From assembly GCA_947374315.1 (NCBI GenBank), contig CANCBK010000016.1, positions 1-28,980 of the forward strand: a stretch of 28,980 nt of DNA, given 5' to 3'. The position numbers were made by a program, and so were the translations under genes. The DNA is from Burkholderiaceae bacterium. Its GTDB lineage: Bacteria > Pseudomonadota > Gammaproteobacteria > Burkholderiales > Burkholderiaceae. The notes under the pieces were generated by a model. That model was not told where the DNA came from. It did not search any database and saw nothing but the letters and a program-made list of their open reading frames with translations. Shown here in pieces: positions 25,568 through 28,980 of the stretch (the first letter of the stretch is position 1; every line of letters starts with the position of its first letter).

Positions 25568-25831
25568 TTATCCTATAGACTCAATCTTCCTCTCTAGCTC
25601 TTGAGCAATTTCCAAAACACCTTCGTATCCGGAGCGTATATGTTTCGGCAAATCAGGATCGCCGATCATTGACCCTAGGGTCTCAATCAGGCTATAAATA
25701 AGCCCTTTAGCAGCTGAATAGCTAATTTGATTTACCGACAACGCCGCATCAATATGGCTAATCGCATCGGCGAAATGCTCTTGTGGAACTCGATTCTGCG
25801 ATGTTGATATTTTGCTGATAGTGTTACTCAT
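25568..25831 (-). CDS. Small hypothetical protein
   Basis: I do not recognise this 87-residue, mostly helical, soluble protein. It has no signal or membrane segment. The middle part (HIDAALSVNQISYSAAKGLI) and the end (VLEIAQELERKIESI) look like amphipathic helices. A good ribosome binding site (GAGGGG) lies eight bases before the ATG, which supports real translation. It is the last of three minus-strand genes, 21 bases after the DUF1488 gene, and so is presumably in the operon that starts at 26531. Confidence 0.7.
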   Translation of the reverse strand: MSNTISKISTSQNRVPQEHFADAISHIDAALSVNQISYSAAKGLIYSLIETLGSMIGDPDLPKHIRSGYEGVLEIAQELERKIESIG

Positions 25832-25852
25832 TCGTCATTCCCCTCAATGTAC

Positions 25853-26119
25853 TCAATCACCAACCAAATCATGGCTGTATACCTGTATACGGCTCGCATG
25901 GGCATGTCCCCCAAGGATCTTCTGCTCCGCTATTGAAAGCAGTTTCAGCTGATGCTTAGAAAAATGCTCCAAGGGGTCTCCCAATACGGCATCTGGATCG
26001 ACATCCTCTAAAACTTCATAACTAAAATGACAAGTAAGAGGGTGTCCATTCATCGAGGCTAGATAATTTACTCCACCATCTTCAGCCACTTGCGCAGGGC
26101 CAATAAATTCAATTTTCAT
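25853..26119 (-). CDS. DUF1488-like protein
   Basis: An 88-residue protein from ATG 26119, chosen because TTGGAGA lies a few bases upstream; an earlier in-frame start at 26149 would overlap the upstream gene. The layout fits DUF1488: MKIEFIGPAQVAEDGGVNYL, then MNGHPLTCHFSYEVLEDV, then a helix LEHFSKHQLKLLSIAEQKIL. No function is known for this family. It is the middle gene of a three-gene operon with the eRF1-like protein upstream and the small unknown protein downstream. Confidence 0.75.
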   Translation of the reverse strand: MKIEFIGPAQVAEDGGVNYLASMNGHPLTCHFSYEVLEDVDPDAVLGDPLEHFSKHQLKLLSIAEQKILGGHAHASRIQVYSHDLVGD

Positions 26120-26132
26120 AAAGTCTCCAAGA

Positions 26133-26531
26133 TCAAATACTAAGATCACCTAGGATGCGATCAATCTTGTAAAAGAATTTCCTCGCAAAAGCTAATACTT
26201 CTTTGTCAGTAGGATGATCTACCGTCTCAATACCCACAATTTTTTCAGCAATGCCAGCCTCGTGCAGGTGAGCGTATTTGATCAGCTCCACCTTTGCCGA
26301 GCCCGGCCCGATGATTAATATTTCCTTAGCCTCTTTGACGGCACCCATCACCGATTGAAAGTATTTGACATCAAATGCCACTTTTCCGGACCCAATCTCA
26401 CCCCTTTTATGGTGAAGATGCGGATGAGTTGATTTCGTCTTAATGATTTCAGCCTCATCAGCATCCTCACTTAAGAACATGACATGTGCCTCTTTGTGAT
26501 CTATCCATATCACCGCATGATTTAGACTCAT
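26133..26531 (-). CDS. eRF1-domain-like 'translational machinery' protein
   Basis: A 132-residue soluble protein. It begins MSLNHAVIWIDHKEAHVMFL, has a histidine-rich stretch (THPHLHHKRGEIGSG) and continues with ILIIGPGSAKVELIKYAHLH and IVGIETVDHPTDKEVLAFAR. This matches a small bacterial family usually named translational machinery protein, related to the central domain of eRF1/Pelota and host-attachment proteins. The biochemical role is not established. The GPGSAK and ETVDHPTD segments are the most conserved parts from memory. A GAGGGGGT ribosome binding site precedes the ATG. It is first in the minus-strand operon controlled from the FNR-type divergent promoter. Confidence 0.82.
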   Translation of the reverse strand: MSLNHAVIWIDHKEAHVMFLSEDADEAEIIKTKSTHPHLHHKRGEIGSGKVAFDVKYFQSVMGAVKEAKEILIIGPGSAKVELIKYAHLHEAGIAEKIVGIETVDHPTDKEVLAFARKFFYKIDRILGDLSI

Positions 26532-26616
26532 TTAACCCCCTCATCATTGACTAACGATTCATTCCCTTTAAGGGGTGAATGCATACATCGACACTTATTC
26601 CGCTCGACTCCTAATC

Positions 26617-26622
26617 ATCATA
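26617..26622 (-). promoter_or_regulatory. -10 element of the FNR-type promoter for the minus-strand operon
   Basis: The minus strand reads TATGAT here. With transcription starting 7 bases after the hexamer, the centre of the FNR-type box at 26644-26657 lies at about -41, which is class II activator geometry. Confidence 0.5.
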
Positions 26623-26643
26623 TCTAGGCTGTTCTAGGAAATT

Positions 26644-26657
26644 TTGACTTAAATCAA
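26644..26657. promoter_or_regulatory. FNR/Anr-type binding box
   Basis: TTGACTTAAATCAA matches the FNR consensus TTGAT-N4-ATCAA at nine of ten defined positions, with a perfectly symmetric N4 (TTAA). It sits in the 242-base divergent region between the eRF1-like gene and the reductase-patatin fusion. The rest of that region holds only promoter-like elements. Confidence 0.6.
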
Positions 26658-26673
26658 ATTAGCTTCAATAAGC

Positions 26674-26679
26674 TATAAA
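26674..26679 (+). promoter_or_regulatory. Possible -10 element for the fusion gene
   Basis: TATAAA lies downstream of the FNR-type box on the plus strand. A start seven bases later would place the box centre near -36, closer than ideal for a class II site. It would leave a leader of about 90 bases before ATG 26774. Confidence 0.35.
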
Positions 26680-26773
26680 CCATCGGAGTTTCCAGTTATT
26701 AATTGTTCATTCGCCTCTAATATGCTAAGTTGGAACATGCAACGGATCTTCGCAAAATAGGTTAGCCTTGAAT

Positions 26774-28980
26774 ATGGACAAAATCCAGAAAAAACATGCT
26801 CAGTTTGATTTCGTCATTATTGGTGGTGGGGTTGCCGGAGCTACCGCAGCTGAGACACTCAGAATTGAGGGATCAAAAGCTAGCATCCTTATCTTATCGA
26901 ATGAGAAGCACCTTCCTTATCAACGCGCCATCCTGTCTAAAAAGTACATTGCTAGCAAGCAGGACATCAGCACGACGCCAGTACTAACCCAAAAAGAATA
27001 TGAGAAGCTAGATATTCACATTGAATTTGATAGGCATGTAACGCATATTGATTACGCCCGCAAAGTCATTAGGATCAGCAATCATGCTGATATTGAATTT
27101 AAGAAATTGCTGATTGCTACAGGCGCCTCCCCCATGCAATTAGAAGTTCCAGGGGTTGGCCTAGAGGGAGTTCACTATCTCAGAACGATCGATGATGCTT
27201 TGGCAATCAAACAAAATTCCAACCACTCGAAAAGAGTAGTGATTGTTGGAGGAAGTTACCTCGCGTTGGAGATTGCCGCTTCACTCTCAAAATTAGGGCT
27301 ACACGTTACGATGCTCACGCGTGACGGACTGTTGGATAAGCTAGATTCTCCTGACATATCCCATTTTTTTGAATCCTTTTATAAAAAACACCATATTGAA
27401 ATCATCTTTGATGATGAGCCAATCGCCCTACTGGGAAGTAAGCGAGTCAAGAGAGTAAAGACCAAGGGCAATCGCGATATTGACTGCGACATGGTCGTCA
27501 TCGCAATAGGCGTGACCCCAAATATTGATTTCTTAAGGGGTAGCGGAATACAAACTGATGACGGCATCTTGGTGGACAAGCACCTTAAAACCAACAAGCC
27601 TAATATCTTCGCTGCTGGTGATGTGGCCAATGTTTATGATCCTATTTTTAATATTCGACAACGTGTAGAGCATTGGGATAATGCAGTGCGGCAAGGCAGA
27701 GTAGCTGCACAAAACATGCTAGGCAATAAGAAATCGTTTGACGAGGTGCCCTACTTCTATTCTCATGTATTCAATCTCAGCTTCAATTTATTGGGATTAA
27801 TCGAGCCCAACCAGGTTCGCATTACACGCGGATCGATGGAGGAAGGATCATTCGCCTGCTTTTATGTATCCAAGGATGTCATACAAGCGCTATTTACATT
27901 TGGGCGCCCTAGCGAAGAATTAAAAGTAGTTGAGAATTTAATCAAGCATCAAGTGAATATTTCAGCCATTAGGGATAAGCTATCTGACCCCCACTTTTCC
28001 CTGAACGAAATTCCCAATCAAACCATCTACATCCTTCAGGGTGGTGGTGCTTTGGGAAGCTTTGAGTGCGGAGCAATTCAGGCGCTATCTGAAAAAAATA
28101 TTACTCCAGATATTGTGGCTGGAGTGTCTATTGGCGCCTTTAATGGTGCGATTATTGCTGGGAACCCCAATGATCCCGCTAAAGCACTGCTCTCCTTCTG
28201 GGGTGAAATTATGTCTAACCCACCTCCAGCCGCAAACGAGCAGATGCGCCACATTCTCGCGAATGAACAAGCGGCAATGTTTGGGGTCAATAACTTCTTT
28301 CAGCCACGCTGGCTCACTCCACCCATGAATCTATCTCAGATGCCAATGAATTGGTCGAGCTTTTATGATTTTTCACCAGTAAAAAGTCTACTTGAAAAAT
28401 ATGTAGATTTTGACAAACTCCACTTAAGCCCAATTCGACTTCTCATCAGCGCTGTCAATATCCAAACAGGAGAAATGACGATTTTTGATAGTCATAGCGA
28501 AAAGATAACAGTCGATCACATCATCGCTAGCGGTAGCCTACCCCCCATGTTTCCCTGGACAACGATTAATGGCAAGCACTATTGGGACGGAGGCATTCTG
28601 AGCAATTCTCCACTAGAAACTGTTGTGGAGCGCTGCGGCTCAGCAGGAAAACAGATCTATGTCATCGATCTATTCCCAGGCAAAAGGAGTAATCTACCCC
28701 AAAGCCTTCCCGAGGTCATGGCGCGCAGGGATGAAATTCAATTCTCAGAGCGCATCCGCAGTGATTTGAAGACCAGCAAACTCATCGTTGAATTTAAGAA
28801 ATTGGTCAACGATATAGCAGCCGAACTACCGGATGATGTACTTGAGCAGATGTATCACGAACCTCGATACATTCAAATGATGGGGGAAGAAACCCCGATG
28901 AAGATCATCCGGATTACTAGAGAAACGACCCCTGACGAAACAACATCAGGGGCTTATGATTTTTCAGAAAAATCGATTCA
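26774..28980 (+). CDS. Ferredoxin-reductase-type FAD oxidoreductase fused to a patatin-like phospholipase (3' partial)
   Basis: One uninterrupted frame runs from ATG 26774 off the window end (735 codons, no stop). Residues about 11-400 resemble ferredoxin/rubredoxin reductases. They have an FAD loop IIGGGVAGATAAE (Gly17, Gly19, Gly22), HLPYQRAILSKKYI, a second Rossmann segment VVIVGGSYLALE and the FAD motif NIFAAGDVA (Asp283). HWDNAVRQGRVAAQNML follows. Residues from about 420 form a patatin domain: oxyanion loop QGGGALGSFECGA (422-434), nucleophile elbow GVSIG (Ser452) and DGG (Asp605), so the Ser-Asp dyad is intact. The tail (MARRDEIQFSERIRSDLKTS) resembles the DUF3734 region of some patatins. 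In the NAD loop two conserved glycines are replaced (Ser161, Ala164). The architecture suggests a membrane-lipid hydrolase coupled to a redox module; the substrate is unknown. Confidence 0.88.
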   Translation, partial: MDKIQKKHAQFDFVIIGGGVAGATAAETLRIEGSKASILILSNEKHLPYQRAILSKKYIASKQDISTTPVLTQKEYEKLDIHIEFDRHVTHIDYARKVIRISNHADIEFKKLLIATGASPMQLEVPGVGLEGVHYLRTIDDALAIKQNSNHSKRVVIVGGSYLALEIAASLSKLGLHVTMLTRDGLLDKLDSPDISHFFESFYKKHHIEIIFDDEPIALLGSKRVKRVKTKGNRDIDCDMVVIAIGVTPNIDFLRGSGIQTDDGILVDKHLKTNKPNIFAAGDVANVYDPIFNIRQRVEHWDNAVRQGRVAAQNMLGNKKSFDEVPYFYSHVFNLSFNLLGLIEPNQVRITRGSMEEGSFACFYVSKDVIQALFTFGRPSEELKVVENLIKHQVNISAIRDKLSDPHFSLNEIPNQTIYILQGGGALGSFECGAIQALSEKNITPDIVAGVSIGAFNGAIIAGNPNDPAKALLSFWGEIMSNPPPAANEQMRHILANEQAAMFGVNNFFQPRWLTPPMNLSQMPMNWSSFYDFSPVKSLLEKYVDFDKLHLSPIRLLISAVNIQTGEMTIFDSHSEKITVDHIIASGSLPPMFPWTTINGKHYWDGGILSNSPLETVVERCGSAGKQIYVIDLFPGKRSNLPQSLPEVMARRDEIQFSERIRSDLKTSKLIVEFKKLVNDIAAELPDDVLEQMYHEPRYIQMMGEETPMKIIRITRETTPDETTSGAYDFSEKSI

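Noticed and set aside
26644..26671. TTGACT with CAATAA as a sigma-70 promoter
   Set aside because: The -10 is poor and the -35 is better explained as half of the symmetric FNR-type box.
28041..28328. A 95-codon plus-strand open frame inside the patatin region
   Set aside because: It is in another frame from the continuous fusion ORF, which carries all patatin motifs; this one has none.
1..28980. CRISPR arrays, insertion sequences, integrases, toxin-antitoxin pairs
   Set aside because: No regularly spaced repeats, transposase or integrase motifs, terminal inverted repeats or recognisable toxin-antitoxin pairs were seen on reading through both strands.

Overview
The window looks like part of a chromosome from a free-living betaproteobacterium of the Burkholderiaceae, most like Polynucleobacter. 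I infer this from the style of the proteins (a Bug-type solute-binding protein, an IorAB-type molybdenum hydroxylase, Sox cytochromes, a PIF1-like helicase), the moderate GC content and the tight gene packing. No database search was possible. Coding density is high and no gene-free stretch exceeds about 240 bases. I saw no insertion sequence, integrase, phage gene or CRISPR array.

Region 1 (1-7.6 kb) is mostly housekeeping on the plus strand. It holds glutamate racemase (murI), a TonB-ExbB-ExbD energy-transduction operon overlapping its end, a small secreted protein and a tRNA-Leu(UAA) on the minus strand, a membrane-anchored penicillin-acylase family hydrolase, an adhesin-E-like secreted protein with a strong terminator, a small putative lipoprotein whose ATG abuts that terminator, and formyltetrahydrofolate deformylase (purU).

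Region 2 (7.6-12.4 kb, minus strand) is the most intriguing metabolic unit. A two-subunit molybdenum hydroxylase (2Fe-2S subunit, then a Tat-exported molybdopterin subunit) is followed in one direction by soxX-, soxY-, soxZ- and soxA-like genes. The SoxY-like protein lacks the C-terminal GGCGG swinging arm and ends in an ACTE-type arm instead. No soxB or soxCD is present in the window. I suggest a periplasmic oxidation module that joins a molybdenum hydroxylase to a Sox-type carrier and cytochromes, possibly distinct from classical thiosulfate oxidation.

Region 3 (12.5-17.8 kb) carries an LrgA/LrgB pair, an orphan Bug-type solute-binding protein, a gamma-glutamyltransferase family protein and a PIF1/RecD-like helicase.

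Region 4 (17.9 kb to the end) looks like a stress or low-oxygen gene block and is visibly more AT-rich. A minus-strand series runs fumC, ferritin-like protein, NAD(P)H-dependent FMN reductase, short RNB ribonuclease, MFS transporter, universal stress protein and a membrane diguanylate cyclase. Next come DUF2789 on the plus strand and a three-gene minus-strand operon (unknown small protein, DUF1488, eRF1-like 'translational machinery' protein). Divergent from that operon is a very long open frame, cut by the window edge, that fuses a ferredoxin-reductase-type FAD oxidoreductase to a patatin-like phospholipase. The divergent promoter contains a near-perfect FNR/Anr-type box (TTGAC-N4-ATCAA), placed as expected for a class II activator of the minus-strand operon.
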